In this document: positions 52,549 to 62,903 of the stretch, one piece after another
Layout of the letters: every line of letters starts with the position of its first letter
Numbering within the stretch: the first letter of the stretch is position 1
Assembly (NCBI RefSeq): GCF_029784155.1
Contig: NC_073692.1
Location: 154,658,334 to 154,722,333, forward strand
From: Uranotaenia lowii
Taxonomy: Eukaryota > Arthropoda > Insecta > Diptera > Culicidae
Reading direction: 5' to 3'
Length of the DNA stretch: 64,000 nt
Position numbers and translations under genes: made by a program
Notes under the pieces: generated by a model
Told to the model about the DNA's origin: nothing
The model's input: the letters and a program-made list of their open reading frames with translations, nothing else
The model's database searches: none

Positions 52549-55500
52549 CTAACAGATGTTCAAAAAACTCTTGAAATGCTTTTCAAATATAGATTTATTA
52601 TTCCAACGAACTTCGCGTATTTGTCTCTTGAAATCATTTAACCGATTGATGTTGGTTTTTCCATGATGGTTTAAGTTGTAAGCCATAGCTTCAACTGTTA
52701 ACCATAGCCCTGCTTTAAGTTTGCAACTGTTCTCACCAATTACTACCGAAATCAATTCTTCTGGATCATTAATATAAATTTTAATTCTATCTCGAATAAT
52801 GTCTTTTATAAAATTCCAAATAATTTTAGAATTCTCGCAAAGTTTGATTCTGTGTTTAATTGAATCTAGCTCTCCGCACACACATCTAGGTGAAGATATC
52901 CCTCCTATTTTATGATTGAAAAGTTTACTATTAGTTGGAACCACATCGTTGAACACCGTGAAAAGTGCAGTTTTGCTATCACTTGAAAGGAAATTTTTTG
53001 AAAAATTATCAAACATTGTATCCCACTTCATGTACGGAAATTCGATAACAGCTTTTGGAACTATGTTCATTTCATTTAAGAGATAATCATATATTAATTT
53101 AGAAGTACACAGATGAGTAAATGGTTTTAAGTTTAATGCAATTGATATCCATTCTCGAGCGTTTCTTGTAAGGTTGGTATTATTTAATTGATTCAACATG
53201 AAATTATCATCATCTGGCTCAGAATGCTTGTTTTTAAATAATATATTTTTAACAAAAAGACTTTTAGCTTTAGTTTCAATATCTTGCAAAGATAGGCCGC
53301 CTTTGAATGTAGGAAGGTACAATTGTTGTTTCGATACTTTGTATATGAATCCTTTCCATATAAAATTACTACACATTTGTCTGATTTTAGCTATGTACTT
53401 ATTCTCTGGTGGAAAAACTTGAGCAATATACCAAATTTTGGACAGTATATAAGTATTTAAAATAAATACTTTTTGGATCACGTTAAGGTGACGTCTATTG
53501 TGAACAGAAATAGTAAAGCAAAGTTGTTTTATCAATTCAGAATAACTATTATCTACAGTATGGCGAAACGTTTTGTTAAAATTAATTCCTAATATTTTCA
53601 TTTGATCGACTTCTTTTATGCAATGCGGTCCTGACAAACAGTTGTTAAATCGCATGTATTGTGACTTTTTGATATTGATTTTGATTTTTGCATAAATACT
53701 AAAGTAATTGATAACTTCTAAAGCTTTGTCGAATTCGTGATTATTTTTTATGAACAAGGTGATATCATCAGCATAAGCCATTATTTTTATAAATTCATTA
53801 TCTATCAAACATCCACTGATTGAATCATATAACATTCGAATTAAGGGTTCAATATATAAGCAAAACAATGCCATACTTAAAGGGCAACCCTGTCGGACTG
53901 ATGATTTTATTTGGATAGCGTCTGTCAAAAAACCATTAAAAAGTACTTTGGATGTGGCATTCAAATAAAGTCGCTTTAAACATGTAACAAATTCAGGTGG
54001 AAATTCATATTTTTCGAGGATTTGCCAGAGATAATTGTGATCGACGCGATCGAAGGCTTTTTCAAGATCTATGCTCAAAAGTAAACATTTAAAACTTCTT
54101 GATCGCTGGGATTGTATCAGAATGTTTCGAATACTTTGAAGATTTCTAATACACGAGCTATCTGGAAGACTAGCTGTTTGGCCTGAACCAATTAATTTAC
54201 TCAAGAGGGGTTGTAGCCTATTCCATAAAACTTTTGTAAATATTTTATAGTCCGTGTTCAGCATGCTAATGGGCCTTCTATTTTCGAGCTCATGAGAGTT
54301 TCCTTTTTTCGGTATTAAAGTAATGATTCCCGCGGTGAATACTCCTGGTGGGTAAACGTTTTCTCGGAGATACATATTAAAAAGCATTACCATGTCATTT
54401 TTGAGAATATTAAAATATTTTTTATAAAAACTGTAGCTTAGACCATCGGGTCCAGGAGATGAATTTTTTGAGGCGTTATCTAGCACATGATTTACTTCTT
54501 CAACTTCGATTGGTCTTATAAGATTTTGCTTGTCTTCATCGTTTAATTTTCTAGTCAAATAATTTAAAATGTCATCATTATTATTTGTGTAAGAATCGTT
54601 TTTTTGAAAAGCTTTTTTATAAAAATCTTCTATTGTTTTTTTGATTATAAGTGTATCCGTTACTAATTGATTATTAATGCGAAGAGATAACAACTTTGAA
54701 GATGTGACTTGTTTTATTCTGGAAGAAATTTGATATATACTCATTTTTTCTTCTTCTAAAATAGAAGAGGGTTTAAAGTTATTTTTATAAAAATCTACAT
54801 TTTGCTGTTCTATTTCCATTAGTTTGCTTTTTACAAAAGCTATTTCATCATTTACTATTTCGTTCGATTTTTGTTTTTCCATGAGTTCAAATAAACACTT
54901 ATAATAAAACGATTTTTCACAACTCATTTGTGAACTTCTTTGGTAACTTATTTTCTTAAAAAACTTCCTGACATTGGCTTTAAAATCAGAGCTCCACCAA
55001 AAACTTAGATTTCTAAATGAATTTATTTGTTTTAAGTTTTGATAAAGTTGTTCAAAATCATTGGAAGTTTCATCATTTTTCAAAAAGTAAGAATTTAATT
55101 TCCAATATCCGCGCCCCGTTTGAATTATAGTAGATTGATTAATAAGTTTGAGTTTAAAATTTAAACTGTAATGGTCTGAAAAGGCTAATGGTATAGTTTG
55201 TATATTGCTCACATTCTTCAAAATAAAATCAGAAGTATACGCGCGATCTAATCGAGACTTAGTTGAACCTCGAATATAAGTATAATTTACTCTGGATTTT
55301 AAAATTTCTTTCTCTACATCTTTAAAATTCAATCCATTGATAAGATTTAAGAGACCACTACTATAATTTTTCACAGTACCTGTCATGTCATCAGGAAGCA
55401 AAACACAATTGAAGTCACCAATTATAAAGTTTTCGGAATCGGTAGTCAAATGGGTGAGAATTTCATGTTGAAATAGGTTATCTCTTTCTTTTTTAAAGTT

Positions 55501-55815
55501 ACTGCCTGAGTGGGCATAGATGTTAATGAAATTAATTGAATCGATTAGGACAGATGTTATCCGTCCGCTACAGCTGAATAATAAATTAGAAAAAACAATG
55601 TTATTACGAATTAAAACTCCAGTTCCTTTCTTGTCAGAGCTGATGTTAACGAGAGCCACGTGTGAGGGCAAAAACGCAAAATTTTCAAATGATAGCTCCT
55701 GAACAAAAACAATATCCAAGTCGTAGTTCCAAACAAAGTCGCGAAAAAGGGATTTTTTTATATCAGAATTGATTGCATTTAAATTAACAGTAGCTATTTT
55801 CCGAATGAATGTCAT
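52549..55815 (-). CDS. LINE ORF2: endonuclease and reverse transcriptase (1088 aa)
   Basis: Starts at ATG 55815. The APE-type endonuclease spans about 1-230, with VQELSFEN (catalytic Glu region), IIGDFNCVLLPDDM, STKSRLDRAYTS and the SDHYSLNFK active-site end. RT spans about 430-760, with ITLIPKKGNSHELENRRPIS, LNTDYKIFTKVL, SIDLEKAFDRVDHNYLW, SVRQGCPLSMALFCLYIEP and the catalytic AYADDITLF. A C-terminal CCHC-type motif (CVCGELDSIKHRIKLC) precedes NSKIIWNFI, as in L1/Tx1-type proteins. There is no RNase H domain. The frame is complete with all motifs, so it may be active. RT motifs point to the L1/Tx1 group rather than Jockey, CR1 or I; the exact clade needs a tree. Confidence 0.93.
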   Translation of the reverse strand: MTFIRKIATVNLNAINSDIKKSLFRDFVWNYDLDIVFVQELSFENFAFLPSHVALVNISSDKKGTGVLIRNNIVFSNLLFSCSGRITSVLIDSINFINIYAHSGSNFKKERDNLFQHEILTHLTTDSENFIIGDFNCVLLPDDMTGTVKNYSSGLLNLINGLNFKDVEKEILKSRVNYTYIRGSTKSRLDRAYTSDFILKNVSNIQTIPLAFSDHYSLNFKLKLINQSTIIQTGRGYWKLNSYFLKNDETSNDFEQLYQNLKQINSFRNLSFWWSSDFKANVRKFFKKISYQRSSQMSCEKSFYYKCLFELMEKQKSNEIVNDEIAFVKSKLMEIEQQNVDFYKNNFKPSSILEEEKMSIYQISSRIKQVTSSKLLSLRINNQLVTDTLIIKKTIEDFYKKAFQKNDSYTNNNDDILNYLTRKLNDEDKQNLIRPIEVEEVNHVLDNASKNSSPGPDGLSYSFYKKYFNILKNDMVMLFNMYLRENVYPPGVFTAGIITLIPKKGNSHELENRRPISMLNTDYKIFTKVLWNRLQPLLSKLIGSGQTASLPDSSCIRNLQSIRNILIQSQRSRSFKCLLLSIDLEKAFDRVDHNYLWQILEKYEFPPEFVTCLKRLYLNATSKVLFNGFLTDAIQIKSSVRQGCPLSMALFCLYIEPLIRMLYDSISGCLIDNEFIKIMAYADDITLFIKNNHEFDKALEVINYFSIYAKIKINIKKSQYMRFNNCLSGPHCIKEVDQMKILGINFNKTFRHTVDNSYSELIKQLCFTISVHNRRHLNVIQKVFILNTYILSKIWYIAQVFPPENKYIAKIRQMCSNFIWKGFIYKVSKQQLYLPTFKGGLSLQDIETKAKSLFVKNILFKNKHSEPDDDNFMLNQLNNTNLTRNAREWISIALNLKPFTHLCTSKLIYDYLLNEMNIVPKAVIEFPYMKWDTMFDNFSKNFLSSDSKTALFTVFNDVVPTNSKLFNHKIGGISSPRCVCGELDSIKHRIKLCENSKIIWNFIKDIIRDRIKIYINDPEELISVVIGENSCKLKAGLWLTVEAMAYNLNHHGKTNINRLNDFKRQIREVRWNNKSIFEKHFKSFLNIC

Positions 55816-56047
55816 CTAACAGTTAAATGAACGAGAAACAAATAATAAATAAAAGAAACATCCTTTACGTCATTAACGATTGTACAAAATACAATTCAAA
55901 AATTCTTATGAACATCTTTCCTATGCTAATCTTTGATAACAAAAAAATAGGAGATGAAAATCTAGTACTACACATTGCAAGAATCCAAATAAAGTATGAA
56001 ACGGGAGTCAATATCAGGAGTTCAAAGTTTCGGCTTACCATCTGAGA

Positions 56048-57115
56048 TTAATGCACACTATTGCTCGATCGCGTGCGCGATCTCGTGCGCGATCTCGTGC
56101 GTGATCTTGTGCGGGATACCTTGGAGCTGCGAAGATTCGTTCGGCCACGAACCAATTTATCCGAATCGGGGCTTCCTTCCGATGATGATTGCTGTACTCT
56201 ATCACGCTTCTTTGTGACAAGTACAAAGTTGGAGTCGTCTCGGTTACGATCATCTCGTTCGTCTGCGCTTAACGATAAAGCTTTTTCCACGACTAAGCTT
56301 TTATCGTTAGATGATGGTGGCTTCGTAGTGTTCGGCGATTTTTCTTGAGTCTGGTTGATAGCACTCGGTTTCGAAGCGATGCTATTATTTTTGGCTTGTA
56401 GAGATGTGAAGGCCAGAGGAGTCGGTGATTCGGGTCGATTATTGTTGGCAATAGCAGCAGCTACAATGCTCCGGTACGATTCTTCTTTTTCGGCTGTTGA
56501 TTGGGATGTTTTGCTACCGTCTTCAAGTCGACCTTGAAGCTTCGGGATTTTCGGGCAGTCTGCTTTCAGATGTCCCTCCTGGTTGCATTGGAAACATCTG
56601 TTCTTAAGTCCGTCGTAATAGAGACGAGCTTTACAATGGCCGATGAACAGATTTGCAGGTATCTCCTTGGTGATCTCGATGTGGACACCACGGATTCCGC
56701 TGAAGACAGCATAACCGTAATCCAGCGGGTATCGTTCTCGGACATGTTGTCTGATCGTCCCAAATTTGCTCAGCGCCGCGGCGATCTCTCTATCCTCGGT
56801 TTCGGGAGGAAGATTAAAGATGCGTACGTATCTGAATAGTCGGTTTGCAATTACAATTTTAACCATTGTAGTCTGTCCACCAGTATACTGGAACAAATAC
56901 TCTTCCGCCACGTTGCTTAAAAACTGATTAAAACCGAGCTCATCAAGAAATTTGATGAAAAAACACTGCTCATTTTCATCCTTATAGACGGAGTGAACAC
57001 ATGTGGCCGGCAGTTTTAGAACGTTCATGGTGAACCGCAAAACGTCCAAATGCGCTGGAGCTTTAGCGTTTGCTGCAAAAACCATTTTCACCGTATTTTT
57101 ACGCGTCTTGTCCAT
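56048..57115 (-). CDS. LINE ORF1: nucleic-acid-binding protein with one CCHC knuckle (355 aa)
   Basis: Starts at ATG 57115 (MDKTRKNTVKM). About 10-90 and 95-165 look like two RRM- or nucleic-acid-binding-like folds (FRYVRIFNLPPETEDREIAA, LDYGYAVFSGIRG). One zinc knuckle, CFQCNQEGHLKADC, lies at about 182. A low-complexity Ser/Pro/Asn-rich stretch follows, and a basic (RT/RS)n tail encoded by a GATCGCGTGC-type repeat ends the protein (56050-56105). This layout matches retrotransposon Gag-like ORF1 proteins that coat the RNA. It precedes ORF2 on the same strand by 232 bp. Confidence 0.9.
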   Translation of the reverse strand: MDKTRKNTVKMVFAANAKAPAHLDVLRFTMNVLKLPATCVHSVYKDENEQCFFIKFLDELGFNQFLSNVAEEYLFQYTGGQTTMVKIVIANRLFRYVRIFNLPPETEDREIAAALSKFGTIRQHVRERYPLDYGYAVFSGIRGVHIEITKEIPANLFIGHCKARLYYDGLKNRCFQCNQEGHLKADCPKIPKLQGRLEDGSKTSQSTAEKEESYRSIVAAAIANNNRPESPTPLAFTSLQAKNNSIASKPSAINQTQEKSPNTTKPPSSNDKSLVVEKALSLSADERDDRNRDDSNFVLVTKKRDRVQQSSSEGSPDSDKLVRGRTNLRSSKVSRTRSRTRSRTRSRTRSSNSVH

Positions 57116-57241
57116 GATTAACTACACACGATAGTTTCCGTTAAAAAGCGAGAGAAAAAATGTTCCCACACACGTGGAAATGAAACGAAACTCAATCGGA
57201 TTGCTGCACAGAATACGTCTGTTCGCGTCCACGTCTTGACC

Positions 57242-57356
57242 AAGACTGTGACGGAATGATTGAGGCCAAAGTGGGGGGCGCAGTGTGGGGGGTTTGGGCA
57301 TTCATCGTGTGGGCTTGATTCTCCGCAGTCGATGCAAATTGGAGTGTTGGGGCATC
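57242..57356 (-). pseudogene. I-like LINE ORF1: zinc-knuckle fragment
   Basis: The minus frame reads CPNTPICIDCGESSPHDEC and CAPHFGLNHS, a pair of Cys/His motifs typical of ORF1 in the I group. It connects across the inserted L1/Tx1-like LINE to the coiled-coil part at 52400. The element is cut off just 5' of here, next to an A-run at 57356-57369 on the plus strand, so this is a 5'-truncated copy. Confidence 0.7.
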
Positions 57357-57369
57357 AAAAAAAAAAAAT

Positions 57370-59304
57370 GTAATCTTAATTTGTCCGTTGACAAATTTGA
57401 AACAAATTGTAGAAGAAAATTTGGACGATTGTCAATCATTCATATTTAAACAATCCAACTACATAGTTGTACCAGTTGTACTATTCATGTTTCGCTCATT
57501 GTAGTATGACGGCATTAAGAATTTCACAAAATGATCTAAATTGTTCGTCAAATGAAAGCCCAAGCTGATCGGATTCTATTCATTGTCAAAACAAAACAAA
57601 CCCATGATAGGCAGGACAAGTGCCTGCGTCTCTGAGCAGGGGTAGAAAACAACTCTCCCGGGCCACTCCGAAAATCTGGAAAATTCATTCATTCTTTCAC
57701 AACTTACCGGAACGGGGAAAGGGGGCATCTATTACGTTATGTCTGTGGCGGCAGACATTGAATGTGTAGGTATAGATTGATACGTAAATTTACCTTATCA
57801 CGAGTCTATGAAGCTTCGGAAAATCTTCGGCTGCGAACAAACACGTGAGAGCAACATTGTTCTCTCTCAGAAAACTAACACTACCAGAGGGTAAGTGCGA
57901 GATATTGCGGATGAGAGTAAATTTACGCGAGCTTTTCTCTTCCATTCAAAGGATTTTCCCGACAGTTTTCCGGCTCTCTCTCACAACTTTCAGGAAGTGA
58001 TGCCGGAGGATCAATTTAATTTCAATAAAGCAGGAGACTTCTCGTCTAAAGGCATAGGAATATACAGAAGAAAAAAACTTTCTTATGTACATCTCCCGAA
58101 AAATGGCGTACGCGTGTGCGTTGCTAGATTTGCTTTGCCAGTCTTTCGGGAGATTTCAACGAGTGAAAATCGGGCGTAGTTCTTCCTTTCGGTGCGTGCC
58201 ACTGTTGAATTCAATTGGGGTGTTTGATTGGAGTTTCCCAGAAGGGTGGAGTACTTTTTTTGGATTATCTGTGCTCTGTGGCTGGTGTCGATTTGCCTAG
58301 ATCGAAATAAGTGTTTGAAAATTGACGAATCACTTGTACTTTCGGCAGCAAAGTTGGGAAGAACAAAGGTAAATGTCGTCGCTAACGTACCAAAAATTGA
58401 ACCAAACTCGATTGGCATCGACATGAAAAAGCTGGAAATCGATAGTACATATTTAAACCACTTCGTTGGAACTGAAGTTTATTAAATTTCTCAAAAATAA
58501 ACGGGCATGAAAATCAAGTTTCCCACGGCCATAATTTCTAATGGACAATCAGTTTGATCGTTTTTCATAAAAATCTTGTTCCTTCTGCCAGAATATTTTC
58601 CTCCATTCAGGCACGGGGTGGAAAATAGACAAAGGCGACAAAGGAAAATTTATATAACGAACCGGCGCTCAGCAATAGGAGAACTTCGGGCATATGGACA
58701 TTTTGGGGGGACACCCGCATGTTGAGTCCGGGTTAGCCATTCAGCATGAATATTGAATGATGTTAACCATGTCTTTCACCCAACTATTTTGGGCAGCAAC
58801 AAGGAACGGATAACGGGCGAACTGAAATTGAAGTTCATGACTACGATATTTTTGGGGGTGGTGGGTGGTTGATTGCTGATGATGATGTTAGTGGTTGAAT
58901 GACGAGTGTACTGTGGCACACTCACATTCTTATGCCGCGGTTCGTCACCGACCGTGGTGTTCGTTATCGGTGACGTGACGTGTGATTGAGGGGAGACGAA
59001 CACAGGAAGTTTTTGCTATGGTGCATCGAAACGACTAGGAAACATAAGGAAACGTCGTCTCGGCTATACCGGGTTGAAAGAAAATCGAGGGCATCGACCT
59101 GTACCGTGTCGCTGCACTTTTCTGCATGGCGGGTGTCCCGGCTTTTCGTCGGGAGGGAGGCTTTTGGGATCCATTCATGTATTTCTATGCATATTGGTAG
59201 CTCGTTCAAATTATGAGTAATTATGTTTTGCATTTATTCAGGACTGTCGTCATTATTTATATTGAAATCAAAAAAATAAAATCAACAATGACAATGCAAT
59301 AAGA
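57370..59304. other. Non-coding interval, possibly unique host DNA
   Basis: No gene recognised. Short overlapping frames on both strands between 57895 and 58485 and at 58776-59233 have no family signature. Base composition is less AT-rich than the flanks, and I see no transposon ends, so this may be host intronic or intergenic DNA. Confidence 0.4.
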
Positions 59305-59662
59305 CAGGGGTGAGCAACCTTTTGAATCAACGGGCCAATTTAAATTTTAAATCTTGTCGGCGGGCCGCACTTTAAATAATATTTGTGATAATTATCAGAA
59401 CTTCACATCATTTTTCATTACTACAACCTTTTGGCGAAAACAAATCTGAAAAAGAAAAGATAAAACGAATTCACGTGTTCAAAAACAGTAATTCAACACG
59501 GCTTTTTAAATACCCAATATTGAATAAGTACCTTGCTTACTCTTTTTTTTAATTCTATCAAGTTTTTAATAGTACTTCTTGGCGAATATTCGTTCTTACA
59601 ACATTCTTGTTTAAACCGATAATACTATTCGTCATCACTTCTATTTCAAAATGTTTTGGAGC
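59305..59662. repeat. Possible hAT-like left end (CAGGGGTGAGCAACC)
   Basis: CAGGGGTGAGCAACC followed by CGGGCC and GGCGGGCCGCA motifs resembles the left end of hAT-type elements. The matching right end is not found in the window. The element at 59663 may have inserted into it. Confidence 0.4.
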
Positions 59663-61661
59663 CAGGCCCGTGCGAAGAACCCGTCCATGGGGGGGGTTTT
59701 CGAATTTCAAATTTAGCTAAAATAATAGCAATACCAAAAATAAACAATAAAAGAAGGAAAGAAATTTCTAAAACCGTATTTCACTCATGATTACCACACA
59801 AACTAAAAATAAATTGGACTGATAAAAAAAAAACAAATCTTGCAAATCATATCACAATCAAAATTTAAAATTTTCGGTAAATTATTGATAATTTTTTTTT
59901 CAAAATGATGTTCTTTGTTCTGAACTAGGGATTTGTTTCAAAAGATTTTCTAAGCTCATTTAAAATAAACGTTCCAAAACACAGAGCTTAAAAGAAATCT
60001 GGATTCTAAAATAAATGTTGGGAAATGGGTAATTTCGTGAAAGGTCAATGAAAACTGATAAATATTGAAAGATAATATTGGTAGGACAAAGCAATTTGCT
60101 TTAAGCAAATATAAAATAAGTTAACATTTCGCATTAAAATTAAGTTTAAAGTTGCTTATTTAAAAATCATGATTGATTCATAAAAGACGATTTTATCTAA
60201 AGAAAATTAATAAAAAGTTTTTTTAATTTTCAATCACATGTTTTAAAGTTTTAAATTACAAGCTCTTAGTATTTTGTCACTTTTGGTTGAAATATCGGGT
60301 CCTGGAAAGAACAGAAGGTTGTTTTTCTTATTAAAAATAAGATTTAAGGACTTATGTGTCAAGTACAAATAAAATCAGAATTCAAAAAAACAAATTTGTT
60401 AAAATTATTTCTTAAATTTAAATATTCGACTAAAAAATTCGACAATTTAATGAAAGAATTGGAAAAAAATGTACTTTAAAATTCAGTAAATTTATTTGAA
60501 AATTTAAACAAAATATGAAAATGTAAATGATAAGTTTTTTAAAACATTTCAGGTAGTTTTTTTCTTAAACACGTTTCACCATAAGAATTTACATAATTTA
60601 ATTGATGACTCAAGTCAACAGCATTTTGGTGCTAATTTTTTTTAATGATTGATTTGGTAGATTTTAGCGTTCTGATCATGATTTCTTTTATCAAATTTGG
60701 TCGAACACTTTGAGTTTTGGTGATAAGGAGTTTTAAAATGCAACAGTTTTAAGTAAAATCAAATATTGATAACTAACAAACCTACATATACGAAAAAATC
60801 TGATTCTGTTTATCCATCCATCTTCATCCAATTAAGGGATATTATTATGATGAAAATGATGCACGATCCAAAAAAAGTAGAATTCAACAATTAAAAAAAT
60901 GGAAAGATATCACTTTCCAAGTGCTTTTGACATAACTGTAGAAAGTGTAAAAAAAAACTTGATTTTATTTGTATAAACAATGCAGAAATTTCTCAAATAC
61001 TTTTTGCTTATTTTCAAAAGTCATTTTAATAACAAAACTGATAGAAATATTGCATATTCAGATTCAGGGTACCCAAATAAGTCGAAATTTCATTTTTAAT
61101 TCATTGCACCTCAGAAAAATGTTAATTTTGTGGCCTTGTGTAAATTATGTGTTGTGTTGAGCAATTAGATAAAAACAACAAACACGTAATAAATGTTAGT
61201 CGAAATTGGTTTTTTGAAGAATATTTCATATTAGCTAAACATTTGTAATGAAATATTTTTTTTTTTTCAAATAAAAAAAAACTGTTCGTTTCAAACTCTG
61301 TTGTTATTTAGTTACACTTCTTAATAAATATAAGACGAGATAGGGGTTTTGTATGTCATGTTTCGAGTTCCTATACAAAAGATTAATTGAATTGCAATTT
61401 AGAACCAAAGTTAGTTTCAATTCGTAAACGTCGAATAGTATCGTTGATCGAAATGTCTCAAGCCAAAGGTGTTTTGAGACTAAATTCCGCCGGAGGAGAG
61501 AAAAAATTCTGACTTGCTTGTTAACACTTATTTTCAAATACATTTTAACATCAAGTTATTTTTCGTTACTTCAGTGAAAATTTTACTTGAAAAAAATCTT
61601 CATGGGGGGGGGGTTAAACCCCTAAAACCCCCCCCCCCCCCCCTCCGTTCGCACGGCCTTG
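59663..61661. mobile_element. hAT-type non-autonomous element, 1999 bp, 8-bp TSD
   Basis: TTTGGAGC at 59655-59662 and 61662-61669 is an 8-bp TSD. The ends CAGGCCCGTGCGAAG and (inverted) CAAGGCCGTGCGAACGG are related TIRs, each followed inward by a G-run or C-run. The interior is very AT-rich and has no transposase; open frames at 60969 and 61304 are short and without motifs. Confidence 0.85.
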
Positions 61662-61669
61662 TTTGGAGC

Positions 61670-62029
61670 TTACCAGAGTGATAACTAACAGTTTGATAAA
61701 TATATTTTTAAAGAAATCTCAGTCGTCTTAGCGTTGGATGTTGAATCGCTATTTGACTTTCTGTGATTTTTTCACCATTAAAACTTGTCCTCAAGCCTAG
61801 ATTTTTTTCCCTACAAACGTTAAAAAACTCGTTTCTTTACATTGAAGTTCTGCATTGGATCATTGCATTGAGATGTTCAGCAAGGCTGTCGAAATCACAG
61901 AAAAATGTTCAATTTTATGTATTTTTAAGCAACTATCTTCAAAACTTCATTCTTGATTTTAGAATTTTTATTCACATTTTTATCATTTTTAATCTTATTT
62001 AGATATCATTGCGATAGGATTTCTTAAGC
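61670..62029. other. Non-coding interval
   Basis: AT-rich, no gene or RNA recognised. It may be the continuation of the hAT-like sequence that starts at 59305, but nothing proves this. Confidence 0.35.
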
Positions 62030-62031
62030 TA

Positions 62032-62901
62032 CAGTCCCCCCACAATCATTAATCAATTTACAAATCCATTCACTACAGAATGTTCGTTTATTCGGGTGTT
62101 AGTTAACCAAATATCAAGCTTTGTATGAATTTCAGTCATTAAATACTTCCTCTTTGAGTTCAAGTATTTTTTTATTTTCAATTTTGTTAAGAAATAACAT
62201 AATTTACCGGAACAATCCACGTTTTTCAAAACCACGATTATGGGTCAAAATTATAGCTTGTAACAATTATTAGTCAAATTTCCCACAATTATTAGTCACA
62301 TAGAAGTCCATGGCAACATACGAATATCAACATGGAAATCAACAAATTTCTTGCAAACATTCAGGGGCATCCTTCGCTAGTTTACATTCAAAGGGCAATT
62401 GGGATGAGCTAGCAACCAAGAAATGTTTTGTTTTGCTTGCAAAAACGTGACCAATAATTGTGTGGAACTTGGTGGATTTTGTAACAGTTATGGGTCACTT
62501 TTTGTTTTGCCAAATATTATTGAAATTTCGTATTTCATTCGCCCAGTTTCAGTTGGAAAATATAAACTCGTCCTTTGTGTTTATATGGGACCAATTCATT
62601 TGGTTTGAATCTTTAAAATATCCGTATAAGGGGCTTAACGGTTTTAGATGTCAACCTTATAACATTGGAATTTTATGCAATAGTTTGACAGCTAATAGTT
62701 CACCTATGACAAAAAGTATTCAAACAGCAATTTTACTGTTATCAAATGCACAATTAATATTTTTAATGCATTTTGATGATATTGTCGATTAACTAAAAAT
62801 ACCTAATAACATGAAATAATTTCTTTCAGTTTAGTAGATATCAGCAGTTCTAATGATCGGTGACTAACAATTGTGTGTGACCCATGATTGTGTGCGGACT
62901 G
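62032..62901. mobile_element. MITE, 870 bp, TA target site, CAGTCC ends
   Basis: TA at 62030-62031 and 62902-62903 flanks inverted ends CAGTCCCCCCACAATCAT and (inverted) CAGTCCGCACACAATCAT. CACAATTATTAGTCA and similar motifs recur inside. A TA duplication points to the Tc1/mariner/pogo group. A 110-codon frame at 62460-62792 shows no transposase motif. Confidence 0.8.
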
Positions 62902-62903
62902 TA

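Larger units (their letters stand above)
52431..57241 (-). mobile_element. L1/Tx1-like LINE, apparently full length, with two open ORFs
   Basis: Inserted in ORF1 of the I-like LINE, same strand. The A-rich tail appears as a long T-run at 52433-52455 on the plus strand. The 5' untranslated part runs from about 57241 to 57116. ORF1 and ORF2 are both uninterrupted and separated by 232 bp. A clear TSD was not found; GTAAC and GTCAC at the two junctions are at best a 5-bp imperfect match. Confidence 0.88.
37745..57356 (-). mobile_element. I-clade-like LINE (with RNase H), split by three later insertions
   Basis: Four co-linear minus-strand segments (57356-57240, about 52430-50919, 49951-48051, 38528-37745) total about 4.3 kb. 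They read ORF1, endonuclease, RT, RNase H, C-terminal zinc finger, A-rich tail. The gaps are the L1/Tx1-like LINE, the hAT MITE and the Gypsy element. An RNase H after the RT is characteristic of the I group. Several frame changes show that this host LINE was itself decayed. Confidence 0.85.
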
